Origin: Cyclobacteriaceae bacterium
Lineage (GTDB): Bacteria; Bacteroidota; Bacteroidia; Cytophagales; Cyclobacteriaceae
NCBI GenBank assembly: GCA_019638235.1
Contig: JAHBUE010000001.1
Span: 2,156,492 to 2,220,491, forward strand
Length of the DNA stretch: 64,000 nt
Reading direction: 5' to 3'
Part shown: in pieces, positions 43,603 through 56,400 of the stretch
How the letters are laid out: every line of letters starts with the position of its first letter
How positions within the stretch are numbered: position 1 is the stretch's first letter
Program-made: the position numbers and the translations under genes
The notes under the pieces: model-generated
Database searches by the model: none
What the model saw: the letters and a program-made list of their open reading frames with translations, nothing else
What the model was told of the DNA's origin: nothing

Positions 43603-45882
43603 ATGAAGGATTATTTTAAGCATCATCCCTGGCATATCATTGAAGAAGGATTTGACCCGCAATACAATAAAATTGCGGAAAGTGTTTTTAGTATTGGCAA
43701 CGGCCGTATGGGGCAGCGCGCCAATTTTGAAGAGTTGTATAGCGGTGAAACCCTGCAAGGCAGTTATGTAGCCGGTGTTTACTATCCCGATAAAACACGG
43801 GTAGGGTGGTGGAAGAATGGTTACCCTGAATACTTTGCAAAAGTGCTGAATGCACCTAACTGGATTAGCGTACACCTCACTGTCGATAATCAACCGCTTG
43901 ACCTGGCCGTGTGCAAGGTTGAAAATTTCAGACGTGTGCTGGATATGAAAACAGGATTGCTTTCGCGGCAGTTCATCGCCACGTTTGCCGATGGTAAGCG
44001 GGTGAAAATTCATGCGCAGCGTTTTTGTAGTATGGCTAAGGGCGAAGCAGGCGCTATCCGCTATGCCATTACTCCGTTAAATTTTTCATCAGCGGCAACG
44101 CTGTCTTTGTTTATTGATGCAGATATAATAAACACAGATTCTAACTATGATGAGAAATTCTGGAATGAAGTGTATAAACATGCAGACGAAGGGCAATGTG
44201 TTGTTACTGCCGAAACCAAAAAGACGTTCTTTCATGTGTGTACCGGTATGCGGTATAAAATTTATGAAGGAGGAAAAGAAATTAATGGTAGTGTTAACAC
44301 CGAGCTTCGCGATAAGTTTGCCGGTCATGTAATCTCGGTGAACCTGAATGAAGGCGCGGAATTGGTTGTGTATAAATATGCAGCAATACTGTCTTCCGAA
44401 AATCATCCGAAAGATAAATTAGTGGAGAATTGTAAAAACCTGTTGAAAGATTTACAGAATAACGGATTTGATAAACTACTGGCGGAGCATGAAGCAGTGT
44501 GGGAACACAAATGGAAAGACTGCGATATTACTATTGACGGAGATATTGCAGCGCAGCAGGGTATCCGGTTTACTATTTTTCAATTAACACAAACCTACAC
44601 CGGTGAGGATGAGCGACTGAACATCGGGCCTAAGGGTTTTACCGGTGAAAAATACGGAGGCAGTACCTATTGGGATACCGAAGCGTATTGCCTGCCGTTC
44701 TACCTCGGCACTGCCGAACAAAAAGTTGCGCGAAATCTTTTAGTGTATCGGTATAAGCATTTGCAGAAAGCTATTGAAAACGCAACGAAGCTTGGCTTTA
44801 CTGACGGAGCTGCACTCTACCCGATGGTAACGATTAACGGTGAGGAGTGCCATAACGAATGGGAGATAACGTTTGAAGAAATTCACCGGAACGGAGCTAT
44901 TGCGTATGCTATCTACGACTATATCCGCTATACGGACGATAAGGCATACCTCGCTGAATACGGATTGGAAGTGTTGGTTGGTATATCGCGCTTCTGGGCG
45001 CAGCGTGTCAATTGGTCGGAGGATAAGAAGAAGTTTGTGATGCTTGGCGTTACCGGCCCGAATGAATATGAAAACAATGTTAACAATAACTGGTACACCA
45101 ATTACATTGCTACGTGGACACTTCGTTACACCATGGAAGCGCTTGCTTATGTAAAAGATACGGATGGTAATGCCTATGCGAAAATTATTTCGCAGACGGG
45201 TTTTAACGAAAGTGAAATAAAGGCGTGGCAATCGATTATAGAGCAAATGTATTTTCCTGAAGACAGAAATAGAAATGTTTTTCTTCAGCAAGATGGCTTT
45301 CTGGATAAGGAACTTATCGCGGTAAGCGCAATTAAGAAAAACGAACGACCTATAAATCAAAACTGGTCGTGGGACAGGATATTGCGCTCATGCTTTATAA
45401 AGCAAGCTGACGTATTGCAAGGCTTGTATTTTTTTGAAGATGAGTTTGATACGGAAGCGACCAAACGCAATTTTGATTTCTATGAACCGATGACAGTCCA
45501 CGAATCATCGCTCTCGCCTTGCGTACATTCAATACTTGCCGCCAAGTTGGGCTATACGGAAAAAGCATACGAGATGTATCTTCGTACAGCCCGGCTCGAC
45601 CTCGATGATTATAACAACGATACGGAAGATGGCTGTCATATCACCAGCATGGCCGGTACGTGGCTAAGTGTAATAAAAGGTTTTGGCGGTATGCGTGTCC
45701 GCGATGGTAAATTGCAGTTTCAACCTTTTATACCTACTCAATGGAACAGCTATGCGTTTAAGATACGGTTCCGCAACAGCGTGGTAAGGGTAGAGGTTGA
45801 TAAAACCAGGGTTACGGCAACATTAGATTCCGGTGAACCGTTGGAAGTAATAATAAACGGGTCAGGTGTTATGTTGCGTTGA
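43603..45882 (+). CDS. GH65 phosphorylase, probably maltose phosphorylase
   Basis: 759 residues, full length, cytoplasmic. Order: N-terminal beta-sandwich (IAESVFSIGNGRMGQRANFE, ETLQGSYVAGVYYPDKTRVG), alpha/alpha barrel with the catalytic Glu in GVTGPNEYENNVNNNWYTN (about residue 488) and NIGPKGFTGEKYGGSTYWDT (phosphate and substrate region), and a C-terminal beta-sheet. It phosphorolyses maltose to glucose and beta-glucose-1-phosphate. Kojibiose, nigerose or trehalose phosphorylases are close relatives; maltose is preferred because pgmB, a glucose kinase and a maltose-type transporter accompany it. The TGA overlaps the next gene's ATG (TGATG). Confidence 0.9.
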   Translation: MKDYFKHHPWHIIEEGFDPQYNKIAESVFSIGNGRMGQRANFEELYSGETLQGSYVAGVYYPDKTRVGWWKNGYPEYFAKVLNAPNWISVHLTVDNQPLDLAVCKVENFRRVLDMKTGLLSRQFIATFADGKRVKIHAQRFCSMAKGEAGAIRYAITPLNFSSAATLSLFIDADIINTDSNYDEKFWNEVYKHADEGQCVVTAETKKTFFHVCTGMRYKIYEGGKEINGSVNTELRDKFAGHVISVNLNEGAELVVYKYAAILSSENHPKDKLVENCKNLLKDLQNNGFDKLLAEHEAVWEHKWKDCDITIDGDIAAQQGIRFTIFQLTQTYTGEDERLNIGPKGFTGEKYGGSTYWDTEAYCLPFYLGTAEQKVARNLLVYRYKHLQKAIENATKLGFTDGAALYPMVTINGEECHNEWEITFEEIHRNGAIAYAIYDYIRYTDDKAYLAEYGLEVLVGISRFWAQRVNWSEDKKKFVMLGVTGPNEYENNVNNNWYTNYIATWTLRYTMEALAYVKDTDGNAYAKIISQTGFNESEIKAWQSIIEQMYFPEDRNRNVFLQQDGFLDKELIAVSAIKKNERPINQNWSWDRILRSCFIKQADVLQGLYFFEDEFDTEATKRNFDFYEPMTVHESSLSPCVHSILAAKLGYTEKAYEMYLRTARLDLDDYNNDTEDGCHITSMAGTWLSVIKGFGGMRVRDGKLQFQPFIPTQWNSYAFKIRFRNSVVRVEVDKTRVTATLDSGEPLEVIINGSGVMLR

Positions 45883-46817
45883 TGCTGAACGTTATGAATA
45901 AAGCGAACCATCATCTTTGGGGAATTGATTTGGGCGGCACAAAAATAGAAGGTGTTGTGATGGAATCGGCATACGGAACGGATTGCCTGTTTCGTGACCG
46001 GGTCGCTACGGAAGCCAATCGCGGGTATGAACATATTCTGAACCAGGTTGCTACGTTAGTTGATAGCATGGAGGCTAAGGCAGGGTATCGTGCAGAAAAA
46101 ATTGGTATCGGTACACCCGGAACGATGGACAAACACACGGGTTTATTCAAGAATTGTAATTCTACACAACTTAATTCCAAACCGTTGCAAGTTGACCTGG
46201 AGAAAAAATTAGGCATGAAGGTTATCACGGCAAATGATGCCAACTGTTTTGCACTTGCCGAAACCCGGTTGGGTATTGTGAAAAAGAAATTCGCGGAAGC
46301 GCGTGTAGTTTTTGGTGTGATAATGGGCACCGGTTGCGGGGGCGGTATAGTGATTGATAACAACGTTATTAGCGGATTGCATGGCGTGGCAGGAGAGTGG
46401 GGGCATAATTTTTTAGATGAATCGGGTGGCGTGTGTTACTGCGGTAAGAAAGGATGCGTTGAAAATATTATTTCCGGCCCTGCGCTTGAGCGATTTTATA
46501 CCGAGCAAACCGGGCAAACGCTGGCGCTGAAGGAAATTCATGCACGCTATCGTGAGGGCCGCGACCCGTCTGCCATTAAAACCGTAAACCGGTTGCATGA
46601 AATGTTTGGCAGGGCGCTTAGTGTGGTGGTAAACATTCTTGACCCTGATGTTATTGTTATTGGCGGTGGCGTGGGTAACATCTCCACGCTATACGACATG
46701 GGTATTGAACGCCTTAAAAGTTATGTGTTTAACGACCGGTTCGATACACCAGTGGTAATGCCACTACTTGGCGACAGTGCCGGTGTTTTTGGCGCAGCCT
46801 TGCTGGTCGAGGAATAA
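45882..46817 (+). CDS. ROK-family sugar kinase (probable glucokinase)
   Basis: 311 residues from ATG 45882, which overlaps the GH65 stop by one base; ATG 45894 is an alternative. ROK motifs: WGIDLGGTKIEGVVM (ATP loop), VITANDANCFALAETRLG, FGVIMGTGCGGGIVIDNNVI, GVAGEWGHN, and the zinc motif CYCGKKGCVENIISGPAL. It phosphorylates glucose released by GH65 and GH31, feeding glycolysis with PgmB's product. Fructokinase or N-acetylglucosamine kinase activity cannot be excluded. It ends the pgmB operon. Confidence 0.88.
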   Translation: MLNVMNKANHHLWGIDLGGTKIEGVVMESAYGTDCLFRDRVATEANRGYEHILNQVATLVDSMEAKAGYRAEKIGIGTPGTMDKHTGLFKNCNSTQLNSKPLQVDLEKKLGMKVITANDANCFALAETRLGIVKKKFAEARVVFGVIMGTGCGGGIVIDNNVISGLHGVAGEWGHNFLDESGGVCYCGKKGCVENIISGPALERFYTEQTGQTLALKEIHARYREGRDPSAIKTVNRLHEMFGRALSVVVNILDPDVIVIGGGVGNISTLYDMGIERLKSYVFNDRFDTPVVMPLLGDSAGVFGAALLVEE

Positions 46818-46826
46818 TGACTACAA

Positions 46827-46950
46827 GCTATCTCAAAAATCGAATTAGTCATCGCGGACTTGATCCGCGATCCCCTAAAAATGTCGAAAAACCGGATTCC
46901 GGCTCAAGGCCGGAATGACACGGTTTGTTTTATACGATTTTTGAGATGGC
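46827..46950. repeat. MITE-like element with two internal hairpins
   Basis: GCTATCTCAAAAATCG (46827-46842) and the inverted copy ending GAGATGGC (46935-46950) match at 15 of 16 positions. Inside, ATCGCGGA/TCCGCGAT (46851-46871) and ATTCCGGC/GCCGGAAT (46896-46916) form strong hairpins. No transposase inside. Ends resemble GCATCTCTAAAAA at 22868 and 26238, so a related dispersed family is likely. The rest of the gap to 47051 shows nothing further. Confidence 0.65.
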
Positions 46951-47051
46951 TTTTAATGACTAATGACTTTTCTAAGGAAGACGCCAAAAGTTTTAATGAA
47001 CACACCCAGGCAATGCGAGGAGTAGTGAAGTAATAATGGATACTCAAAAAT

Positions 47052-48476
47052 TTAATTCCCCTTTGGCGGGTCAACCTCCGTTTCCAAAGTGTTCAGATGA
47101 ACAACCGTTCCTTTTTTGCGCAATACTTCTGCGATGCGCACAATCTCATCATTCCGTTCCCAGGTGTTTCCGGTAAGTGCAAAAATTTGCAGCTTTTCAA
47201 AAGTGGTTAACTCCTCAGGAATACCATAAAGATTAGTGCGCGAAATGTCTAAGTTTTCCAGGTTGGTTAACGAAAGAATTTCGTACGGAAACGAAGTGAG
47301 TGAATTGTTGTTTACCCGCAACACTTTTAATTGGTTAAGATTGGCAAGACTTTTCGGCAGGTAGTTGAGTTTGTTGTGCGAAAGATACAACTCCCTCAGG
47401 TTGCTCAAACTGCCAATGCTTTCTGTAAGCGATGTAAGCTCGTTGTTGGAAAGATAGAGTATTTCGAGGTTTTTCAATTTACTTAAATCGATAGAAATGT
47501 TCGTAAGTTGATTGTAGTACAAATCAATCTGACGAAGATTTTCAAGCTCTTCCAACCCCTTGCTTAATTCGATGAGCTTGCAATTATAAAAGGCGAGTTC
47601 TTCTAAGTTTTTAAGTTGGCCAAGGGCCGGGTCAACGTGATTTACGGGGTTGTTACTGAATACAAGTTTTTTTAAGGATGGGAAGTTGGTGATGCCTGCC
47701 GGAACGCGCGCGATTTTATTGTTCAACAGGTTTAACTCCTCAAGGGTATTGTGTTTAATCCTGCCAATATCATCCAACGTAAGTTGATTGTTCAGCAGAT
47801 TTAATTTGTGAAGTTTTGTATTTTGGGTTATGTCGGGGAAAGCATTCAGTCCAATGTTTGAACTTAAATCAAGTTCGCGCAACGCGGTAAACGGCTTATA
47901 GCTTTTGGGGAGTTTGTTGGCGTATGTTCCGCGTATCAATAATGCTTCAGTGGTTTGATTTTTAGCAAGGCGTAGTTGCTTTTTAGGAGTGTGGTTATAA
48001 ACGTAAACCTTTTTCAGGTTGCTTAGTTTGCTTAATTTTTTGGGGAGTTTTTTTACACGAGTGTTTACTAACTCAAGCTCGTTGAGATTTGTGCAGGCAT
48101 AAAGCTCTTTCGGAAACTTTTTAAGTGTGTTGTCAGAAAAACTAAGTTGTGTTACCAGGGCGGGGTCAATCTTGCCGCTTAATACCTCATGGTAGGGAGT
48201 AAACTTGTCGTGCGGCTTATAAATTGTTTTAAAACCTATAATCTTCCCTCTCAAGACACTGAATAGTGTGACTAAGCTGTCATACTTTTTCCTATTTTCT
48301 ATCCGTTGAACACTGTCTAAAAGGTGTTGGTTTTGCATTGTAAACTCCCGCATGGCGCTCTGCACGTTTGCATATTGTACCGAGTCCGATTTGTCTTTAA
48401 AAACAGGTATAGAAATCTGCGCCTCAGCAATTAAAACTGTGGCTATAAGGAGGGCGAAGGTTAGGGTATTTTTCAT
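47052..48476 (-). CDS. Exported leucine-rich-repeat protein
   Basis: 474 residues from ATG 48476 (signal peptide KNTLTFALLIATVLIAEAQI); the frame opens 11 codons earlier. About 13 leucine-rich repeats of 22-24 residues span residues 125-460, consensus LKNLEELxLYxNxLTxL, e.g. LSNLRELYLSHNKLNYLPKS and LKNLEILYLSNNELTSLTES. LRR solenoids bind proteins; a surface or periplasmic adhesion or recognition role is likely but no partner can be named. It is a lone gene convergent with the ROK gene. Confidence 0.85.
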   Translation of the reverse strand: MKNTLTFALLIATVLIAEAQISIPVFKDKSDSVQYANVQSAMREFTMQNQHLLDSVQRIENRKKYDSLVTLFSVLRGKIIGFKTIYKPHDKFTPYHEVLSGKIDPALVTQLSFSDNTLKKFPKELYACTNLNELELVNTRVKKLPKKLSKLSNLKKVYVYNHTPKKQLRLAKNQTTEALLIRGTYANKLPKSYKPFTALRELDLSSNIGLNAFPDITQNTKLHKLNLLNNQLTLDDIGRIKHNTLEELNLLNNKIARVPAGITNFPSLKKLVFSNNPVNHVDPALGQLKNLEELAFYNCKLIELSKGLEELENLRQIDLYYNQLTNISIDLSKLKNLEILYLSNNELTSLTESIGSLSNLRELYLSHNKLNYLPKSLANLNQLKVLRVNNNSLTSFPYEILSLTNLENLDISRTNLYGIPEELTTFEKLQIFALTGNTWERNDEIVRIAEVLRKKGTVVHLNTLETEVDPPKGN

Positions 48477-48600
48477 GCAAATCGGGTTTAAAATTAATGT
48501 AATGCCCATCAGCTTTTTTAGTCACCGGGCAACCGGAAATAAAGTTAACTTTTTGCCTTTTAAATGCCTCATTTTCTTACGAAATCACCTATAAAAACCG

Positions 48601-48608
48601 TATTTTTG
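48601..48608 (+). promoter_or_regulatory. -7 box upstream of gyrB
   Basis: TATTTTTG, exact consensus, 19 bases before the gyrB ATG. Confidence 0.55.
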
Positions 48609-48618
48609 AAGGTTTTAA

Positions 48619-50583
<1,965 letters not shown>

Positions 50584-50650
50584 AGATTTCGTAACACGTA
50601 TTTTTCTTAAGGCAAGGGCTGAACATTCAACTTTGCCATAACACATTGCC

Positions 50651-52777
50651 ATGAGCGATAACGTAGCTGGACATAGTCAGGTATATAACCAAATTGAAGA
50701 AAGCCGGTACATCAGCCGTGACCTTAACTGGATTCAATTCAACTATCGTGTGCTCGACCAGGCCAAACACATTAACAGGAGTATTTTCGATAGGTTAAAA
50801 TTTTTAGCCATTACCGCGTCTAACCTCGATGAGTTTTGCACTATCAGGCTTGGAAGTTTGTATAACTACATTGATTACGGCAAGGAGCGGTTCGATTACA
50901 GCGGACTCCGGGAAGAACCTTTCCGTAAATTGTTGTTAAACGCCATTCGGAATTTTGTTCAAGACCAGCACGAATACTTTATCTACAAATTCAAACCCCT
51001 GTTTAAAGATAATGGATTTTTGATTTGCCCGTATGAGGAACTGTCGGGGGAGCAGATAGTGCGTGTAAATGATTATTTCTATCAGACCATATTCCCGATG
51101 CTCACGCCTATGGCGTTCGATACCTATCACACCTTTCCGGTATTGAAAAACAACCGGTTGTTGTTCGGTGTAGTAACAAAGGTTGTTGGCGATAGTCAGA
51201 ATCAAAACCGTGTTTCTTTTATACAGGTGCCAAGCAACATTCCGCGCTTTTTTGAATTGCAGGGCGATGACGTAATCCGGTTTGTACCGATTGAGGAGAT
51301 TATCCGTCATAATATTCATCACCTTTTCAGAAATGTAGAGATACAAAGCATAAACCTGTTTCGTATAAACCGCAATGGCGACTTTACACTTGACGAAAGC
51401 GATGATATTGAATCGAATTTCTTAGAAGACCTGAAACAGAAACTAAAAAGCAGGCGAAGTGGCAGGGTAGTGCGCATGGAAATTCAGGGGCCTGCCGACC
51501 CGTGGATGATGCGTCTATTAAAAATTCAATGGGATATTGATGATAATAATATTTTCACCATTCCAGGCAAAAGCCTGTTGGATTTAGGCGGCTTAACACA
51601 AATCATTGGTCATACAGAATTTAAAGGCAGGCGTGCGCAATATCCTAACCCGATACCGCCATTGAATTATCCCGATGAGGGAACACACGAGTGGTTTGAT
51701 GTACTGAAAGAGCGCGACATTTTATTGCATCATCCCTACAATTCTATGGAGCCGGTACTCGAATTGCTTGAACGTGCCGCAGATGACCCGTATGTACTGT
51801 CCATAAAGATAACTATCTATCGCGTTTCGCGCGATTCAAGAGTTACGCGAGCGTTGTTGCGTGCGGCCGAAAATGGCAAGCACGTTGCCGTGTTGTTTGA
51901 AGTAAAAGCACGATTTGACGAAGAAAATAATATGCGCGAAGCGCTACGATTACAAAAGGCGGGTTGCTTTGTGATTTATGGTGTAAGTAGTTTAAAAACG
52001 CACACCAAGCTGATGCTGATTGTGCGGAAGGAGCCAGACGAAAAAGTATACCGCTACGTGCACTTGTCAAGTGGTAATTACAATGAATCAACTTCGCGAT
52101 TGTACACCGATATTGGGTTACTTACCACAAAAGAGATTTATGCCAACGATGTATCGGAGTTTTTTAATGTTATTACCGGTCATTCCTATCCGGCCAACTA
52201 TCGTAACCTGATTACCTCTCCGCGCGATATGCGCATACAGTTGTGCAACTTAGTGAAGCAGGAAGCTGAAAATGCAAGGCAGGGCTTACCTTCCGGTATT
52301 GCTATTAAAATGAACTCGCTCCAGGATAAGCAACTTATTGATGAGCTGTATGCGGCTTCGCAGGCCGGTGTTCCTATCCGGCTTGTAGTGCGCGGTATGT
52401 GTTGCCTGCGTCCTGGCCGGGCGGGGTTGAGCGAGAACATTGAAGTTATTTCCATTGTAGGCGAGTATCTTGAACATTCGCGTATTTACTATTTTCATAA
52501 CCAGGGCGACCCCAAGGTGTATATTGGTAGTGCCGATGCGATGATGCGAAGCTTTGACCGCAGAATTGAATCGCTCTTTTTGTTAGACGAAGTCATCCTT
52601 AAAAAGCAGGCTATGAACATCATCCGGTTCAACCTGAAAGATAACGTGAACACCTACATTATGCAGGAAGACGGCACCTACCTGTTGAAAGAACTTAACA
52701 ACGACCCTCCGTTTAACGTACATAAAGAATTCTACAACGTTTCAAAAGAATTGGTGAAGGACGTGCAGTTGTTTTGA
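50651..52777 (+). CDS. ppk1: Polyphosphate kinase 1
   Basis: 708 residues, full length. Domain order N (SRYISRDLNWIQFNYRVLDQ), head, and two phospholipase D-like catalytic domains. The autophosphorylated His lies in GVSSLKTHTKLMLIVRKE and the second His region is YLEHSRIYYFHNQGDPKVYI; RSFDRRIESLFLL closes the core. It makes inorganic polyphosphate from ATP. A Ppx/GppA-type phosphatase that could degrade polyphosphate or (p)ppGpp is 5.5 kb away. It lies 67 bases after gyrB, perhaps with its own promoter. Confidence 0.96.
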   Translation: MSDNVAGHSQVYNQIEESRYISRDLNWIQFNYRVLDQAKHINRSIFDRLKFLAITASNLDEFCTIRLGSLYNYIDYGKERFDYSGLREEPFRKLLLNAIRNFVQDQHEYFIYKFKPLFKDNGFLICPYEELSGEQIVRVNDYFYQTIFPMLTPMAFDTYHTFPVLKNNRLLFGVVTKVVGDSQNQNRVSFIQVPSNIPRFFELQGDDVIRFVPIEEIIRHNIHHLFRNVEIQSINLFRINRNGDFTLDESDDIESNFLEDLKQKLKSRRSGRVVRMEIQGPADPWMMRLLKIQWDIDDNNIFTIPGKSLLDLGGLTQIIGHTEFKGRRAQYPNPIPPLNYPDEGTHEWFDVLKERDILLHHPYNSMEPVLELLERAADDPYVLSIKITIYRVSRDSRVTRALLRAAENGKHVAVLFEVKARFDEENNMREALRLQKAGCFVIYGVSSLKTHTKLMLIVRKEPDEKVYRYVHLSSGNYNESTSRLYTDIGLLTTKEIYANDVSEFFNVITGHSYPANYRNLITSPRDMRIQLCNLVKQEAENARQGLPSGIAIKMNSLQDKQLIDELYAASQAGVPIRLVVRGMCCLRPGRAGLSENIEVISIVGEYLEHSRIYYFHNQGDPKVYIGSADAMMRSFDRRIESLFLLDEVILKKQAMNIIRFNLKDNVNTYIMQEDGTYLLKELNNDPPFNVHKEFYNVSKELVKDVQLF

Positions 52778-52778
52778 T

Positions 52779-53351
52779 TTAAAACACTACATCCAAATAA
52801 ACCTCCTGTAACGGTACGTCCACCGACAGGCATTCAAGAGTAACGGTGTCGTTTATATTTACGGTTTCTGACAATAGCCATGTGTTGTTGGATTGCTTTA
52901 CAAATTTTTGCAAGCGGTATTCTAATGAAGAGATAACCCAGTATTCTTTTAGAGATTCAATGGAGCGGTATAGCGTAAATTTTCCACCGGTGTCGTAATC
53001 GGCAGTAGAGCGGGAAAGCACTTCGCAGATAAAAACAGGGTTTAGCAGGGTGTCAAATTCATTATCAATAAATACTTCTTTACCACACACCACGCTCAAA
53101 TCGGGGTAGGTGTAAAGCGAATTGATAGGAATATGAATACGCATATCCGAACCGTAAGGCCGACAGGATTTGCCTTTTAATTTTTGTGCCAATAAGGCTA
53201 TCAGATTTATGGTAATAACATTATGTTGATGCGATGCGCCTGACATAGCGAATATTTCACCCCGGAAGAACTCGCTCTTGTATTCAACCTTGCGCTCCAA
53301 CGCGAGGTATTCTTCGGGTGTGTATTTCCTCTTTTGTTCGGTGATGGCCAT
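52779..53351 (-). CDS. Uma2-family (DUF820) putative endonuclease
   Basis: 190 residues. Uma2 landmarks: YTPEEYLALERKVEYKSEFF, RGEIFAMSGASHQHNVITIN, PYGSDMRIHIP, YTYPDLSVVCGK and FICEVLSRSTADYDTGGKF, containing the Asp and Glu residues of a PD-(D/E)XK-like site. The family is abundant in cyanobacteria and Bacteroidota, with a proposed but unproven nuclease role in mobile or defence contexts. It stands alone, tail to tail with ppk1 (1 base apart). Confidence 0.85.
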   Translation of the reverse strand: MAITEQKRKYTPEEYLALERKVEYKSEFFRGEIFAMSGASHQHNVITINLIALLAQKLKGKSCRPYGSDMRIHIPINSLYTYPDLSVVCGKEVFIDNEFDTLLNPVFICEVLSRSTADYDTGGKFTLYRSIESLKEYWVISSLEYRLQKFVKQSNNTWLLSETVNINDTVTLECLSVDVPLQEVYLDVVF

Positions 53352-53449
53352 AATGAGAGTAAAGATAACGAACTTTTTGTTTACAGGCTAAATACAACCA
53401 TCCGTATTATTGGGGCGCGTTTGTGTTGGTAGGGGAGTGATTCACTTTC

Positions 53450-56400
53450 CTACTTCACCACCTTATGATGCGTAACCCCTGCATGAGTTTGAATGGTAAC
53501 AATGTAACTTCCTGCCGATAGAGCCGAGGTGTCAAACGTGCGTTCATGCTTTCCTTGTTCCATGAGTTCGTTTGCCACGAGGAATTGCGTGCGCCCCATC
53601 ATATCCGTCAGGGTTATTTTAACATTGCTTTCGCGTGCTAAGGTGAGTTGTACAATTGCCCGTTCTGATACAGGGTTGGGATAAATGCTGCGGCCTTCGG
53701 CTTCTATGGGGCCGTCAATTGAAACAACAGTTTGTTTGCCTGCTATAGTGATGTTGTCTAATCTTAATTGTGCACGCGGCCCGCTGGTTACGCTGATATG
53801 GTGATACCGCCACAAAAGTTGCACATACGTATGTCCTACGAGCGCAGCCGGCAACTGAACATCGGTAAAGGATCGGATATGCCCGTCAGAGCCGGAAACA
53901 TAAGCTGCACCGGCATCAGGGATGTTGCTGAAGTTGCCCTGTGTGCCTACCCGGTACTGTAAGTTTATGCCATATATACGTGAATTTTGTAAAAGCGTCT
54001 GGCACAACCAGTCAGCGTGAACGGCATCTAATCCTTCCGTATTGATGGCTAATAAAAGTCCGCCCAGGTCGCGACCGCGTCCGGTGTTGATAAACGAAAT
54101 ACCGTCTTCGCCAAGGCCGTTGAGCCTGCTTCTGCCGGTGCTTTTGTACGGAAACCCGATAGTGGCAGCATCATCAATATGGTAATCGTCATGGGCTACA
54201 TAGTAAGGGAACAACAGCGGATAATTTAAGTTAGGATCGTCCACATCACTTTGTAAAAAGAGTATATGTTCTGGATATGTACGTTCAGGATATTCGCTGT
54301 CCCATGCACTGAAGGTAAAATCATTGTCTTGTAACACAAATGCTTTCGGGTAAACCAATACGCGAAACGTATGCGATACAGGTGTTGCGTGGCCATCATC
54401 GGCTGTTATGGTTATGGCGGCATCGCCTCGTTTTAACGCGAATATGGTCAATGTATTATCAGTTAAGGAAAATCCTGCAAAACCTGAAACATCTTCAATC
54501 GCGGTAAAAGTAAGCGGGTCGTCATTGATGTCGGTAAACACAGTATTCAAATCAACAACATGATTTGTTCCTTCTTCAATTAAAGTGATAAGGCCAACAG
54601 GCTGGGCTATAATGGGCGGAACATTGGTTCCCGAAAGGGGAGTAGCGTCAACCGTTACGTTGTCGAAACGGTTGTTGCCTACAACTCCACCCGAACCTTG
54701 TTCAAAGGTTATCCTGATTTTGAAATTACTGTTATCATTCACTGCCGTGATGGATGAAAAATCGAACGTGGCAACAGTAGGGTTTCCATCAGCCGGACTA
54801 AATGTTCCAAAACTTGTAAACGTATTGCCATCGGTTGAATACTCAATCAATTGCGTGCCTGCACCGGAGCCTGACCTTCTTGTGCCATACTTAAAGACAA
54901 CATCTTTATAACCGATTGTTGGTAAAGAAAAAATCAGGGTTGCACTTGCCGTGCCATTGAAAGGGTTGTTAAGTCTAAGGTGTGCACCTGCTGCATCGCC
55001 ATTGCGGGCATTGGGGTTAGTTATTTCAAAACCCTGGCCGGTAGTGTTGCTGGTAATCTGGATTTCGCTTGAGCCACCTGCGCCCACTTCATGCTCAATT
55101 GTGGGTGTGCCAACTATCGATGATGTAACGGCTAATAACGTATTGACGTCAGTCGAGTTATTAAAATTCCAGTAGTGTATCAGTTGTGTTGATTCACCTT
55201 CAACAAAATGAGCAACAAGCGAAATATTTCCTTGTGGTGTTACCTGAATTTTTGCTGTATTGTTGTTGGCAATGCCTGTCCATCCTGCAAACTGGTATCC
55301 GGGGGCGGGTATAGCTTCCAGTTCAACCGGTATGCCTCGCGAGTACACCCCGGTAAACGGATAAGGGTTTTCGTTTATGCCGGGTGTGGAGCCTTTTACT
55401 TCGATGGTATTTACCCGCACATGCCCGTGTTGCGGATTGGAAACATCTACCGTAAGGTTTATATCGTTCCCCAGAACGAAGAAGCTTCGTAAATGCTGAC
55501 GCTGATGGGCCGGGCGTTTCTGCGCAAAGTCAATCATTACGTCAACACGGTTGTTCCACGTATTCATATTCTGTGGCACTTTCCATCGGGCTATATGTTC
55601 GGCCATTTCCGGGATGTACGCCTGTTTCATTTCGTTAATAATGGTAGTGGTGCGTTCAGGCCGGAAGGCGGTGTTCAGCAAATCATCAAAACGATTGATA
55701 AAAGCAATTTTGAACTTTTCATTTTTCAGGAACTCGCGGAACAGAAAAGTTGACCAGGGCGGATTAGGCCAGCCCGGCCCGTTGGGTTGGGCGGCAAAAG
55801 CCAGGGTATTGTGCGTGTATGTGTTATCCCACAGCCCGAAACCAAAGTCGGTATCGTAAAGCATCCAGCGCCACCTGCCGTCATGGCCTTGAGGTGCATT
55901 GGGTTGATACTCGTTTGTTTTCAGTCGCCAGAATTTTATGTTATTGCCCGGCCAGTCGGTGTTGCGTGCAAATATTTGCATGATCTGGTAATCGATGTAG
56001 TTTTCAACATCAATGCGTGTTTTAATATACTCGTAGTGTTCGTCTTGCACTAATCCGTTGGCTTGTATGTAACTGATGGTAGCATTGTAATGATTAGGAT
56101 CACCTTCATCAACAATGGCATTGGCTTCGAGGATGTCTAAGTTTTCTGCATCAACACCATACATGCGATTAAAGTAATGTTTGTCAAACCGCTCGCGCAT
56201 GTTGTGTAACCCCCAGTATTCGCCATTAAAAAATACAACAGCAGGACGATACGCCTGCCTGTCTATCTTTAAAGGAGAAGCAATTGCCTGTGTGGCGGCA
56301 TCGCGGAAATAAGTATGATCCCAGTCGTTGCCGGAGTTGCGTAGCATAATCCGTTTGTATTCGGTTGATGATCGTTCAGCGAATATCGGGTATTCAAAAT

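Noticed and set aside
43009..44013. Long minus-strand reading frame of 334 codons opposite pgmB and the GH65 gene
   Set aside because: It is antisense to two clearly conserved genes, has no recognisable domain and shows the composition of a complement of coding DNA.
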